A model generated the notes under the pieces. It had not been told where the DNA came from. It ran no database searches and saw only the letters and a program-made list of their open reading frames with translations. This document shows, one piece after another, positions 32,966 through 41,596 of a stretch of DNA of 64,000 nucleotides (position 1 is its first letter; each line of letters opens with the position of its first letter). The stretch covers positions 310,001 to 374,000 of the forward strand of contig NZ_JAJQXA010000001.1 in the NCBI RefSeq assembly GCF_021245985.1. The letters run 5' to 3'. A program made the position numbers and the translations under genes. Source of the stretch: Flavobacterium soyae. Lineage in GTDB: Bacteria > Bacteroidota > Bacteroidia > Flavobacteriales > Flavobacteriaceae.

Positions 32966-35535
32966 TCGGTTTCTTTTTTAATATTTTGTGCTTTATAAAG
33001 CAAATCTGCTGCCTGGAATAATTTCCTCTTCAGAATCGGACTAAAATTAGGGTTTTCTTTTAAGAATCGCTGTACTTCATCAAAAGCAAATTTCGACGAA
33101 TATTTCCCAACGATATTATCCAGCCAGTCTTTCGGAAAGAAAATATCTCCCGTGCGCTGAATTTCATCAACCAAATCTAATGAAAATCTAATATACTTTT
33201 GCGCACTTTCCTGACGCAGCGGATGATGAATATTACTTAAACCAACCGAAACCCACGATTCTTTTTCACGGTTTTTATCGTCTTTTAAAGATTCCATAAA
33301 AGCATTGCGAACCAATTCGTCTTTTGACAATGACGGGAGCAGGAATTCAAAACGTTTTTGTTTATCTGGATTTGTAATAGTTGTTCTTGTTTTTTCTAAT
33401 ATTTCATCTGCTTTTTCATGTTTGAAAATCGCTAAATTCATCGCTATGTTGGTAAAATCGTCTTCATTTAATTTTAAACCCGGAATTACGATTTCTTTAT
33501 TCCAAATTTGATATAATTTAGCTTTCGCCGAAGCGGAATACGCAGTTGAACTAAACAAACCAAATAAGGTCTTTTTTATATTAGCAGATAAATTAGTCTG
33601 CAGGCGTGAGTATAAAGTATAACTAAGTAAATTTTGAACTCTATCTTGTTGTTTTTGGGTTAAAAATCTCCAGTAAATAGAGCTCAGATTATTCGATACA
33701 ATTCGCAAAACCAATTCATTTTCTTCGAATTGGATTCCTTTAAAAAAACAATTAAAAGTCTCATCCGCAGAAACATTTCCTATCAGCATATTTTCATAAA
33801 GGTTACTGTAAGCCGAAGCTCTCGCAACCTCATCTTTTAAAGCAGCAATATAATCTAAATTGTTTCCGTCAAGCGGAAAAACCCCGTATCCAAAACCGTT
33901 ATAATTGTAAATAATTGTGTTTGGCTTTTCAAGTCCTGCAGCTTCTTTTAAAATAAGGTCTTTGTCTTTAATATTAACGTTTAAAACTTTCACATTATCA
34001 TCATAAACGAAACCAATTTGAAAAACCTGAGGCCAGATATTATTGGATTTATCTTCGGCGTTTTGCTGAATTTCAAATTTTTTGATTCGGTCTTTAGAAT
34101 CGTATTCAATCTTATCTGTAAAAACGGCCCTGCCTGATTTATTGACCCAGACTTCACTCCATTTTTTCATATCAAGCGGCGTTTCGGCATCCAGAATTTC
34201 TACGAGATTATTCCAGTCGGCATTGTCGTTGGCATATTTTTTAATGTATTTTTCAATTCCTTTTTGAAACGATTCTTTTCCCATCGAAGCTTCAAGCTGG
34301 CGCATCATAATTGGAGCTTTGTTGTAAATAATGGATCCATAAAGCGAACCGGCATCTTTTAAATTTGCCAAATGCTGTTTAATTGGATGTGTCCCCAAAG
34401 ATCGATCTTCTGCGAAAGCACTAGCATAATGCGCTGTAAAAAATTGCAGATTATGATTGACTTTCGGGAAAATTGGATTCATAATTTTATCGGCCATAAA
34501 ATTGGCAAAAACTTCTTTCATCCAAACATCATCAAACCATTTCATCGTTACCAAATCACCAAACCACATGTGAGAAGTTTCGTGAGCAATAAGTTTCGCT
34601 CGGTTTAATTTCTCACTGTCAGTTGCGCTGTTGTCCAAAAATAAAGTCGATTCTCTATATTGAATCGCGCCAACATGTTCCATTCCGCCATATTGAAAAA
34701 CGGGAATTGAAGCAAAATCTAACTTTTGAAACGAAAATTTATAATGGGTATATTTTTCTAAAAAATCTAAAGACTGTTGATGCAGATCGAAAATAGTATC
34801 AGTACTGGTTTTTATCTTTTCAGGATTATTTTCGCGATACAACATTGTCATCTCTAAACCTGGTTTTTTCGTAACGCTTTTAAATTTTCCGGCAACGAAA
34901 GAAAACAAATATGTGCTCATTTTATCTGATTCCCCAAAAACATAATTCGTAAAATCACCTTTTTCGACTTTCTCTTTTACATCGGCTCCAGCCAAAACCG
35001 ACCAATCTTTTGGCACAGAAAGACTCAGTTTATAAGTCGCTTTTATATCTGGCTGGTCAAAACAAGGGAATAATGTACTCGCACGATCAGGAACTAAAAG
35101 TGTGTAAAGAAAATCATCATTTCGGTTTAAAGATAAATTGCCTGCGATGAAGGAAACAGAGACTGTATTTTTCCCTAAAACTAAAGCCGAAGAAGCAATT
35201 ATAATATGCCCTTTTTCATAAACAATTGCGATACTTTTTCTATTTACTTCAAGCGTTTTTATGTTTTGAAATTTCTCTTTAAAATCTAAAAGCAAAGGCT
35301 GGCTTAAATCAGACAATTTCAAGTTTACATTCAAATGAGAATTGATGTTTTCTTCTTTCTGATTCGGAATTTCAAAAGACAATTCGTATCGAATATCAGA
35401 AATCTGTTTTTTTCGAAATTGTGCCAATTGCTCTGAAACCCCATTTTCTAAAAACACACTTTCTTTTTCTTTTGATTGAGAAAAACCAATTGAAATCAAT
35501 ATAATAAAAGAAAAAAAAGTGTATAGAATTTTCAT
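32962..35535 (-). CDS. M1 family aminopeptidase
   Basis: An 857-residue exported peptidase with a signal peptide (residues 1-19). The exopeptidase motif is GGMEHVGA, a variant of GAMEN, near residue 280. The zinc site HETSH with the third ligand in WMKEVFANF follows around residues 316-340. A C-terminal ERAP1-like helical domain completes it. It removes N-terminal residues from peptides, presumably in the periplasm. It forms an operon with the DUF58 gene. Confidence 0.92.
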   Translation of the reverse strand: MKILYTFFSFIILISIGFSQSKEKESVFLENGVSEQLAQFRKKQISDIRYELSFEIPNQKEENINSHLNVNLKLSDLSQPLLLDFKEKFQNIKTLEVNRKSIAIVYEKGHIIIASSALVLGKNTVSVSFIAGNLSLNRNDDFLYTLLVPDRASTLFPCFDQPDIKATYKLSLSVPKDWSVLAGADVKEKVEKGDFTNYVFGESDKMSTYLFSFVAGKFKSVTKKPGLEMTMLYRENNPEKIKTSTDTIFDLHQQSLDFLEKYTHYKFSFQKLDFASIPVFQYGGMEHVGAIQYRESTLFLDNSATDSEKLNRAKLIAHETSHMWFGDLVTMKWFDDVWMKEVFANFMADKIMNPIFPKVNHNLQFFTAHYASAFAEDRSLGTHPIKQHLANLKDAGSLYGSIIYNKAPIMMRQLEASMGKESFQKGIEKYIKKYANDNADWNNLVEILDAETPLDMKKWSEVWVNKSGRAVFTDKIEYDSKDRIKKFEIQQNAEDKSNNIWPQVFQIGFVYDDNVKVLNVNIKDKDLILKEAAGLEKPNTIIYNYNGFGYGVFPLDGNNLDYIAALKDEVARASAYSNLYENMLIGNVSADETFNCFFKGIQFEENELVLRIVSNNLSSIYWRFLTQKQQDRVQNLLSYTLYSRLQTNLSANIKKTLFGLFSSTAYSASAKAKLYQIWNKEIVIPGLKLNEDDFTNIAMNLAIFKHEKADEILEKTRTTITNPDKQKRFEFLLPSLSKDELVRNAFMESLKDDKNREKESWVSVGLSNIHHPLRQESAQKYIRFSLDLVDEIQRTGDIFFPKDWLDNIVGKYSSKFAFDEVQRFLKENPNFSPILKRKLFQAADLLYKAQNIKKETE

Positions 35536-35569
35536 TTTTAAAGGAATATAAGACGCGTTAAAAATAAAA

Positions 35570-35690
35570 AAAGTTTACCACGAATTGCATGAATTTTTAC
35601 AAATTATAGTATTGGCTGAAATGATAAAAACCAATCAAATCTGAAATAAAAAAATTAGTGGGAATTCGTGAAATTCTCGGCAAAAAAAAT
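35570..35690. repeat. Dispersed 'CCACGAATT...AATTCGTG' repeat, copy 1
   Basis: Arms accacgaattgcatgaattt and, inverted, gtgggaattcgtgaaattc. Relatives at 44766-44858, 51627-51712 and 63955-64000. Confidence 0.5.
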
Positions 35691-35710
35691 CTGAAATATT
35701 TAAAAAATAA

Positions 35711-35739
35711 GAAAGGCTTGACTCTCGTCAAACCTTTTT
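35711..35739 (-). terminator. Terminator after thioredoxin gene
   Basis: AAAGGCTTGAC pairs with GTCAAACCTTT (one mismatch); on the minus strand it runs into an AT-rich T tract. Confidence 0.65.
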
Positions 35740-35761
35740 TATATAAATTATAATCTTACGA

Positions 35762-36079
35762 TTACAACAAAGCGTCTAAGCTGTCAGCGTAGGTTTGTTT
35801 CGGAGCAACTCCTACTTGTTTTCCTACTACTTCACCGTTATGAAACACCAAAACGGTTGGTATGTTACGCACACCATATTTAGCAGCAAACTCCTGGTTA
35901 GCATCTACATCTACTTTACCAACCACAACTTTACCTGCATATTCATCGCTTAATTGGTCAATGATTGGACCAACCATTCTACAAGGACCGCACCATGCTG
36001 CCCAAAAATCTACCATTACTGGTTTATCTGATTTTAAAACCACTTCGTCAAAAGTAGCATCTGTTATTGCTAATGCCAT
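35762..36079 (-). CDS. trxA: Thioredoxin
   Basis: A 105-residue protein with the redox centre WCGPC (Cys30 and Cys33), DFWAAWCGPCRM, the cis-Pro in RNIPTVLVF, and the usual length. It reduces protein disulfides in the cytosol, recycled by thioredoxin reductase (not in the window). A TAACTTTG box on the minus strand at 36150-36157 could be the -7 element. Confidence 0.96.
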   Translation of the reverse strand: MALAITDATFDEVVLKSDKPVMVDFWAAWCGPCRMVGPIIDQLSDEYAGKVVVGKVDVDANQEFAAKYGVRNIPTVLVFHNGEVVGKQVGVAPKQTYADSLDALL

Positions 36080-36295
36080 AATTATTTTTCTTTAAAGTTA
36101 TTCTCAGCTTTCGTCTCGGGAGACTTTTAATACTTGCAAAACTGAGGTACAAAGTTAAAAATTAAAAACAAATCATACACCATAAGCAAATTAGTTTTGA
36201 TTATAAAAGTATCGTCAATAATTATATTGCTAAAAATTAAAATAATTGTAAGTTTTAACTTATATTTGAAATTAGTCAATTTTATCTTATCTCTA

Positions 36296-38779
36296 ATGAG
36301 CAGGAAATTCATCAAAATGCACACAACATTACATAACGTAACAACATTTTTTCAATCGGCAGGGTTTAAAAAATACGCCAAACGATTTGGTATTTTTGTC
36401 ATTGCCATAGTTGGAATACTTTTGCTGGCTTGCGGCGGATTAGCTTTATATTTCAACCAAAATAAATCAGAAATTATAGCTAAAATAAACACAAAAATTA
36501 ATGAAAACATAAACGGAAAGTTTCATATTGGCGATTTTCAATATAAGTTTCTAACCGGTTTACCTAATTTCACTTTAGCTTTAAAAGATGTCGAACTCAA
36601 AGACAACAAATGGGATACCCATCACCATACTTTACTAAAAGCACAGGAAATTGAAGCACGTTTAAATGTTTGGAATTTGCTGCGAAAAGAAATCAACATT
36701 CATAAAATACTGATTAACGACGCCGATATTTATATTTATAAAACCAAAGATGGCTACACAAACTCTGATATTTTTAAACCAAAAAAGAAAAAATCTCCCA
36801 AAAATAAATCAAAACCCGAAACTACAATCGACGAAATTGACCTCAATGATGTTCATATTATTATTGATAATCAATTAGGAAATAAATTGTTTGATTTTGG
36901 TGTTCATAATTTAAACTCAAAAGTTGAGTATAACGGAGACGACTGGAATACTGATTTATTTTTAGATACTCAAATAAACAGTTTAGCCTTTAATACCGTT
37001 CACGGAAGTTTTGCCAAACAAAAAGAACTCAAAGGAACTCTGGCTGTTTCTTATCAAGCCGACAAACAAAAAATCGATGTTTCAACCAAAAACTTAAAAA
37101 TTGGCTCTGATTCATTTGATATTGCGGCTTATTTTAACGTGGGTAAAACCAATTCCCTTTTCGGAATCAATATTAATACCCGTATTTTATGGAGTAATGC
37201 TTCACATTTATTATCTGGAAATATAAGTTCGAAACTGAATAGGTTTGATTTAAAAAAACCAATTAATGTAAACTGCGATCTAAAAGGTGATTTAAATGTT
37301 CACGACGATCCTAAAATCGTGGTTCAGGCTGTAGCCAAAAACAACGAACTCACCATTCCCGACGGACGAATTGACAAATGTAATTTCAGAGGAATTTTTA
37401 CAAACAATTTCAAACCAAAAAATGGGTTTAACGATCCGAACTCGGCTGTAATTTTAACCCGATTTTCAGGAGAATATCAAAATATCCCGCTTTCAATTCC
37501 GCAAGTTGTAATTAGCAATCTAGAGAAGCCCATCGCAACTGGAATCGTAAGTTCTGATTTTGATATCGAAAGACTCAACGAAGTAAGCAACGAAAAGTGG
37601 ATTCATTTCTTTGAAGGCCACGCCAAAGCAAATTTAAAATTTCAGTTTGATATTGTTGATCTATACATTAAAAAACCAAAGTTTATAGGAAATGTCGATG
37701 TCGATAACGCTTCGTTTCATTATATCCCGAAAAATGTTCACGCAGTAAAAACAAACATTCATCTTGATTTTACAGAGAAGGCTTTGCTTATTAAACAAAT
37801 CGCTTACAAACACAAAAAGAATACAATTTTTATAGAAGGAAAAATCGATAATTTCTTAAATTTATATTATGATGCACCCGAAAGTATGGTTGTGAACTGG
37901 AACATTTACTGTCCCAATATCGATCTTAAACAATTTCTTGGTGTTTTGGCAACTTCTCAAAAAAAGAAAACAGCAGTAAAAAATAATAAAAAAACAACTA
38001 TTTCAAGTCATTTGCGAAACGTAATCGAAAATTGTATTGTTGTAATTGATATTAAAGCAGATAAAATCAATTATAACAAACTAACCGCAACTAACACAAC
38101 GGCAAGGATCTCAATGCAGGATTCTAAGTTGGTTATAAAAAATGGTTCGCTTCAAACTTCAGGCGGTAGCATCACTTTTAACAGCGAAGTTTTACCAAGC
38201 GGAAAAAATTATGCTTTCAGCTCAAACGCACATGTAAACCGGGTTGATATTGCAAGTTTTTTAAGATCGTTCAACAATTTTGGAATCAAATCTTTTAATC
38301 CAAATAGCATAAAAGGCAGATTGACCAGCACAGCAAACGTAAACGGTTTTATCAACAGTCAAGGTGAATTATTAACCAATTCAATGCATGGAAAACTAGA
38401 TTTCAAAGTCAATCAAGGTGCGTTACTCAACTTTGAGCCTATCGTAAAAATTGGCAAATTTGCTTTTCCGTTTCGCGATGTCAATAATATAACTTTCAGC
38501 GATTTATCCGGTCACCTTAATATGCGCGGCGAACAAATTGACATTAATAATCTAACCATAAGTTCAAATGTATTAAACATCGATGTTGATGGAGTTTATT
38601 CTTTCGGCCGAGGAACCAATCTCGCCCTCACAATCCCACTAAGAAATTCTAAAAACGATGCCAAACTCGCCAGCAAAGCCGAACGCGACGCCGTGCGCGA
38701 ACGCGGTATTGTGCTTCATTTACTTGCTGTTGATGATGATGGGAAAATGAAGATTAAGTGGGGGAAGAAGGAGAAGTAA
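36296..38779 (+). CDS. AsmA-like family protein
   Basis: From the ATG at 36296 this is 827 residues (another ATG at 36317). The frame opens at a TTG at 36197, but a TATATTTG -7 box at 36261-36268 argues against that start. One N-terminal membrane anchor (FGIFVIAIVGILLLACGGLALYF) is followed by a long beta-rich periplasmic part, with the AsmA_2-like C-terminal region (VDGVYSFGRGTNLALTIPL). AsmA-type proteins are linked to lipid transport between membranes. This is a large AsmA_2 representative without neighbours of clear relation. Confidence 0.82.
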   Translation: MSRKFIKMHTTLHNVTTFFQSAGFKKYAKRFGIFVIAIVGILLLACGGLALYFNQNKSEIIAKINTKINENINGKFHIGDFQYKFLTGLPNFTLALKDVELKDNKWDTHHHTLLKAQEIEARLNVWNLLRKEINIHKILINDADIYIYKTKDGYTNSDIFKPKKKKSPKNKSKPETTIDEIDLNDVHIIIDNQLGNKLFDFGVHNLNSKVEYNGDDWNTDLFLDTQINSLAFNTVHGSFAKQKELKGTLAVSYQADKQKIDVSTKNLKIGSDSFDIAAYFNVGKTNSLFGININTRILWSNASHLLSGNISSKLNRFDLKKPINVNCDLKGDLNVHDDPKIVVQAVAKNNELTIPDGRIDKCNFRGIFTNNFKPKNGFNDPNSAVILTRFSGEYQNIPLSIPQVVISNLEKPIATGIVSSDFDIERLNEVSNEKWIHFFEGHAKANLKFQFDIVDLYIKKPKFIGNVDVDNASFHYIPKNVHAVKTNIHLDFTEKALLIKQIAYKHKKNTIFIEGKIDNFLNLYYDAPESMVVNWNIYCPNIDLKQFLGVLATSQKKKTAVKNNKKTTISSHLRNVIENCIVVIDIKADKINYNKLTATNTTARISMQDSKLVIKNGSLQTSGGSITFNSEVLPSGKNYAFSSNAHVNRVDIASFLRSFNNFGIKSFNPNSIKGRLTSTANVNGFINSQGELLTNSMHGKLDFKVNQGALLNFEPIVKIGKFAFPFRDVNNITFSDLSGHLNMRGEQIDINNLTISSNVLNIDVDGVYSFGRGTNLALTIPLRNSKNDAKLASKAERDAVRERGIVLHLLAVDDDGKMKIKWGKKEK

Positions 38780-38801
38780 AGACAATTATCGTCACAGTCT
38801 T

Positions 38802-38900
38802 GTCATTCCGAGGAACGAGGAATCGCACTAGAGAATCGACAAAGATTGGCGAATTTCTGCACGGAAATACTTGTGCGATTTCTCCTTACGTAGAAATGAC
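38802..38900. repeat. Dispersed 'GTCATTCCGAGGAACGAGG' element, copy 2
   Basis: Same left end and internal tgggcaaag-like words (acaaagattggcg, acttgtgcgattt) as the copy at 29376-29473; the right end is diverged (tttctccttacgtagaaatg). Confidence 0.7.
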
Positions 38901-38935
38901 AAACTAGACCCTTTTATTATTTTACACACAATCTT

Positions 38936-38991
38936 GTCATTCCGAGGAACGAAGAAATCGCACTAAAAAGTTGGCAAAGATTGGCGATCTT
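38936..38991. repeat. Dispersed 'GTCATTCCGAGGAACGA' element, copy 3 (truncated)
   Basis: Left half only, through ggcaaagattggcgat; the right half is lacking. It lies 35 bp from copy 2 in the same orientation. Confidence 0.65.
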
Positions 38992-39005
38992 TTAAATTTA
39001 TAACT

Positions 39006-39081
39006 AGCTATTTCCTGCTGTCCACTATACCTTTTATAGCGGGGTTCGCCATAAAAGAATGCCGTTTCCATCAGGGCTAAG
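39006..39081 (-). repeat. Structured ~76-bp dispersed element (agctatttcctgctgtcc ... cagggctaag)
   Basis: Read on the minus strand it begins cttagccctgatgg, has a hairpin built on CTTTTAT and ATAAAAG with the loop region cgaaccccg, and ends ggacagcaggaaatagct. From memory, elements of this form recur between genes in many Flavobacterium genomes; a search would settle this. Likely transcribed as structured RNA or a REP-like unit; function unknown. Confidence 0.55.
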
Positions 39082-39228
39082 ACAGTCTTTTTCATAAGAA
39101 AATTTCAATCTAATTATTTAAATGTTAAAGTTAACAATCTAATTGAAAACTATTCAGAATGAGGTCAATTGTACACAGCTCAATTATATGAACAAAACTA
39201 TCTTTGAATTAAAATCTTATTATAAAAC

Positions 39229-39696
39229 ATGAAATATTCAACAGAAATAATTTTCGGAAAAGATCAAGTAATAAAATATAATAGTAAGCAAGTCTTTACT
39301 GATTACGAAAAAATTATCAATTTAAAAAAATACACTTTTGAAACTCGAGCAGAAAGAAATGCCTTTTATAATGGAATGGGAGAAGCGATCGGTTGGTTAG
39401 AATTTAAAGTAACACAAGAATTCGAAGAGATTCATAATAAACAAGATGAAGAGGATAAATTTGATTATTGGGCATTTATTGAAAAATATTACCCTAAATA
39501 TTATCACTGTGATAATGTGTTACTAAGTGATATTTTAACTAGAAAACTTGTAGGCGAAGAGATTTGTGAAGAAGATGAAGAAAATATTAAAGATTGGAAT
39601 ATTAGAAATGAGTTATTTGAATTAGATAAAGAATTACTTTGTGAAGCGTTTGAAAATTACTTTAATACTACTTACCCTGAAAATATCAATCTCTAA
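39229..39696 (+). CDS. Acidic protein of unknown function
   Basis: A 155-residue protein, strongly acidic in its second half (for example EEICEEDEENIKDW), with no signal or membrane segment and no recognised domain. TATCTTTG at 39199-39206 lies 22 bp before the start. It is followed 66 bp later by an orphan HNH endonuclease gene with its own promoter. An inhibitor or immunity-like role would be speculation. Confidence 0.6.
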   Translation: MKYSTEIIFGKDQVIKYNSKQVFTDYEKIINLKKYTFETRAERNAFYNGMGEAIGWLEFKVTQEFEEIHNKQDEEDKFDYWAFIEKYYPKYYHCDNVLLSDILTRKLVGEEICEEDEENIKDWNIRNELFELDKELLCEAFENYFNTTYPENINL

Positions 39697-39704
39697 CAAA
39701 TGTT

Positions 39705-39738
39705 TTGAATCATTTTTCTTCTTTTTAATCTATATTTG
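39705..39738 (+). promoter_or_regulatory. Promoter of the HNH endonuclease gene
   Basis: TTG (39705-39707), 23-bp spacer, TATATTTG (39731-39738), 24 bp before the ATG. Spacing is at the upper limit of the consensus. Confidence 0.5.
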
Positions 39739-39762
39739 ATATTAATACTCAAATTACGAATA

Positions 39763-40536
39763 ATGGCACCTATAAGACTCTGGACAAAAGAAGAATTAAT
39801 CGTTGCTTTTAATTTATACTTAAAAATTGAATTTGGAAAAACCCATTCTAGTAATCCAAAGATCATTAAGTTAGCTAATCTTATTAATAGAACACCTGCA
39901 TCAATAGTAATGCGATTGGGAAATTTCGCTAGCATTGATCCATTTCATATTAATAGAGGTATTAGTGGTTTAAAAAATGGCATGAATCAAGTTCAACCTA
40001 TTTGGGATGAATTTTTCTATAACCAAGAAGAATTAATATTCTTGAGTGAACAAATTCTTGCTCAAAAACAAAATATTTCAATTGAAGATAAATATGAAGA
40101 TATTCTTTTTGATATAAAAAACTTAAAAGGCGAAGATGTTTTTCGGACAGTAAAAACGAGAGTAAATCAATCCGTTTTTCGACAAATGATTTTATCCAAT
40201 TACAATAATCGATGTGCAATTTCTGGTATTGATATTCCTGAACTTTTATTAGCCAGTCATATAATTCCTTGGTCCAAAAACGAAGAACATAGATTAAATC
40301 CTGAAAATGGAATTTGTTTCTCTGCACTTTATGACAGGGCTTTCGATAAAGGATTAATCGGAATAAATCCTGACCACAAAATAATATTTTCTGATACTCT
40401 AAAAAATAAAAAGAACAGTGAATACTTTCACAAATATTTTGCGACAATTGAGAATCAAGAAATACTCAAAGCTCAAAAGTATTTACCAAGAAAAGAGTTT
40501 TTAGAACATCATTTAGATACAATTTTTAATAAGTAA
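39763..40536 (+). CDS. HNH endonuclease (HNH_2 type)
   Basis: From the ATG at 39763 it is 257 residues; a TTG start at 39736 overlaps the -7 box and is rejected. Residues ~155-210 hold the nuclease motif: CAISG, LLASHIIPWSKN and NPENGICFSALYDRAFDKGL, giving the His-Asn-His set. The N-terminal ~60 residues (WTKEELIVAFNLYLK, NRTPASIVMRLGNF) form a helical, probably DNA-binding, part. HNH_2 proteins include restriction-like nucleases. No methyltransferase is next to it. Confidence 0.82.
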   Translation: MAPIRLWTKEELIVAFNLYLKIEFGKTHSSNPKIIKLANLINRTPASIVMRLGNFASIDPFHINRGISGLKNGMNQVQPIWDEFFYNQEELIFLSEQILAQKQNISIEDKYEDILFDIKNLKGEDVFRTVKTRVNQSVFRQMILSNYNNRCAISGIDIPELLLASHIIPWSKNEEHRLNPENGICFSALYDRAFDKGLIGINPDHKIIFSDTLKNKKNSEYFHKYFATIENQEILKAQKYLPRKEFLEHHLDTIFNK

Positions 40537-40537
40537 T

Positions 40538-40616
40538 AAACCCGCATGGATTAGCTGTCCTACGCCTTTCAAGAGCGTTGCAGTTGTTTCCAATACCGCC
40601 ACCATACCACACGGGT
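40538..40616. repeat. Structured ~80-bp repeat (CCCGCAT...ACACGGG), copy 1
   Basis: Outer CCCG/CGGG ends; inner hairpins ACGC..GCGT and a GCAGT/ACCGC-like stem enclosing ttgtttccaat. About 80% identical by eye to the copy at 40898-40979, same orientation. Confidence 0.65.
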
Positions 40617-40640
40617 AAAATTTCATTATATAATCTTCAA

Positions 40641-40874
40641 TTACTCAACCTCAAAATAAGGATTCAAAATCTCGGCTAATTCATTCAGCCAATAATAACC
40701 TTTTTCAAGATTTATTTTCTCTGTTTGAAAAGTTTCGCAATCCCGAATTATACTCAAAGCAATTAAATAATTGATTTGCCGAATCGCTTTTGCAAGACTT
40801 TCGGGATCAACGGTTTTGTTGAAGAAATCTGCTAAACGAATTTCTGTTTCTTTGGAAAGGGTGTTTGTACTCAT
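40641..40874 (-). CDS. Small 77-residue orphan protein, paralogue 2
   Basis: From the ATG at 40874 this is 77 residues (MSTNTLSKE ... EILNPYFEVE), exactly the length of its paralogue at 29772-30005. The reading frame continues upstream to 41042, but that part is a repeat insertion (see 40898-40979), so the internal ATG is chosen. Core: LAKAIRQINYLIAL, then YYWLNELAEIL. Unknown fold and role; predicted helical. Confidence 0.7.
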   Translation of the reverse strand: MSTNTLSKETEIRLADFFNKTVDPESLAKAIRQINYLIALSIIRDCETFQTEKINLEKGYYWLNELAEILNPYFEVE

Positions 40875-40892
40875 TTTTTTGCATTTTAGGAA
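40875..40892. repeat. 18-bp direct repeat, left copy
   Basis: ttttttgcattttaggaa, identical to 41001-41018; the two flank the structured repeat. Confidence 0.7.
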
Positions 40893-40897
40893 ATATA

Positions 40898-40979
40898 AAA
40901 CCCGCATAGCTACAGGTGTCCTACGCTGCAAAAAGAGCGTTGCGGTTGTTTCCAATACCGCCACCATACCACACGGGCA
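40898..40979. repeat. Structured ~80-bp repeat (CCCGCAT...ACACGGG), copy 2
   Basis: Hairpins ACGCT/AGCGT around gcaaaaag and GCGGT/ACCGC around tgtttccaat; ends CCCG/CGGG. Sits between 18-bp direct repeats in the leader of the gene at 40641-40874. Confidence 0.7.
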
Positions 40980-41000
40980 AGAAGTTTTTTCGATTTCATA

Positions 41001-41018
41001 TTTTTTGCATTTTAGGAA
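41001..41018. repeat. 18-bp direct repeat, right copy
   Basis: Identical to 40875-40892. Confidence 0.7.
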
Positions 41019-41163
41019 TTGCAAATATATCAAAAAACCCAAGCGAATTATATGGTTTTCTTACAATTTAGTTTACTTGTTGTTGTGGCGTTTCTAGTGC
41101 AATTCTTCCTTCTTCAGAATAAAAAATTAACACTAAAAATATCATAATGTTTTATTAACTCTC

Positions 41164-41194
41164 TTGGCTTTTCTTTCTAAAATAAATAGATTTG
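41164..41194 (+). promoter_or_regulatory. Promoter of the hpf-like gene
   Basis: TTG (41164-41166), 20-bp spacer, TAGATTTG (41187-41194), 27 bp before the ATG. Confidence 0.7.
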
Positions 41195-41221
41195 AGAAAC
41201 AAACATTAAATATAAACCGTT

Positions 41222-41536
41222 ATGAAAATTCAAATCAATACCGACAAAAACATCGAAGGACACCAAAGATTAGAAAAATATTTCTCTGAAGAATTAGAAA
41301 AAGGTTTAGCGCGTTTTGAAGATAAAATCACACGCATTGAAGTACATTTTGGAGATGAAAATGGAGAAAAATTCAGCCTGAATGATAAAAAATGTGTTCT
41401 TGAAGTTCGTACAGCAAAACTACAGCCAATCACTGTAACAGAACATGCCGAAACTCTTGAAAAAGCTTTTAACGGTGCTTTGAGCAAAGCTAAAAAAACA
41501 CTTACTACAACTTTCGAAAAACTGAAAGCGCACTAA
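41222..41536 (+). CDS. Ribosome hibernation-promoting factor, short HPF/RaiA family
   Basis: A 104-residue protein with the beta-alpha-beta pattern of HPF/RaiA: MKIQINTDKNIEGHQRLE, ITRIEVHFGDENG, CVLEVRTAKLQPITVTEHA and a C-terminal helix AFNGALSKAKKTLTTTFEKL. These proteins bind the small ribosomal subunit in stationary phase and block or dimerise ribosomes. The long C-terminal domain of long HPF is absent. It has its own promoter and a very strong following hairpin. Confidence 0.88.
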   Translation: MKIQINTDKNIEGHQRLEKYFSEELEKGLARFEDKITRIEVHFGDENGEKFSLNDKKCVLEVRTAKLQPITVTEHAETLEKAFNGALSKAKKTLTTTFEKLKAH

Positions 41537-41540
41537 ATTT

Positions 41541-41595
41541 CAAAATACATAAAAAAAGACGTTTCAGATTGAAACGTCTTTTTTTATGTATTTTG
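41541..41595. terminator. Perfect 26-bp palindromic terminator after hpf
   Basis: 41541-41566 pairs without mismatch with 41570-41595 around a 3-nt loop; the inner stem GACGTTTCA/TGAAACGTC is flanked by A and T runs, so it can terminate on both strands. Confidence 0.85.
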
Positions 41596-41596
41596 A

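Noticed and set aside
40875..41042. 56-residue extension of the 77-residue orphan protein
   Set aside because: Encoded by the inserted structured repeat; the paralogue at 29772-30005 lacks it.
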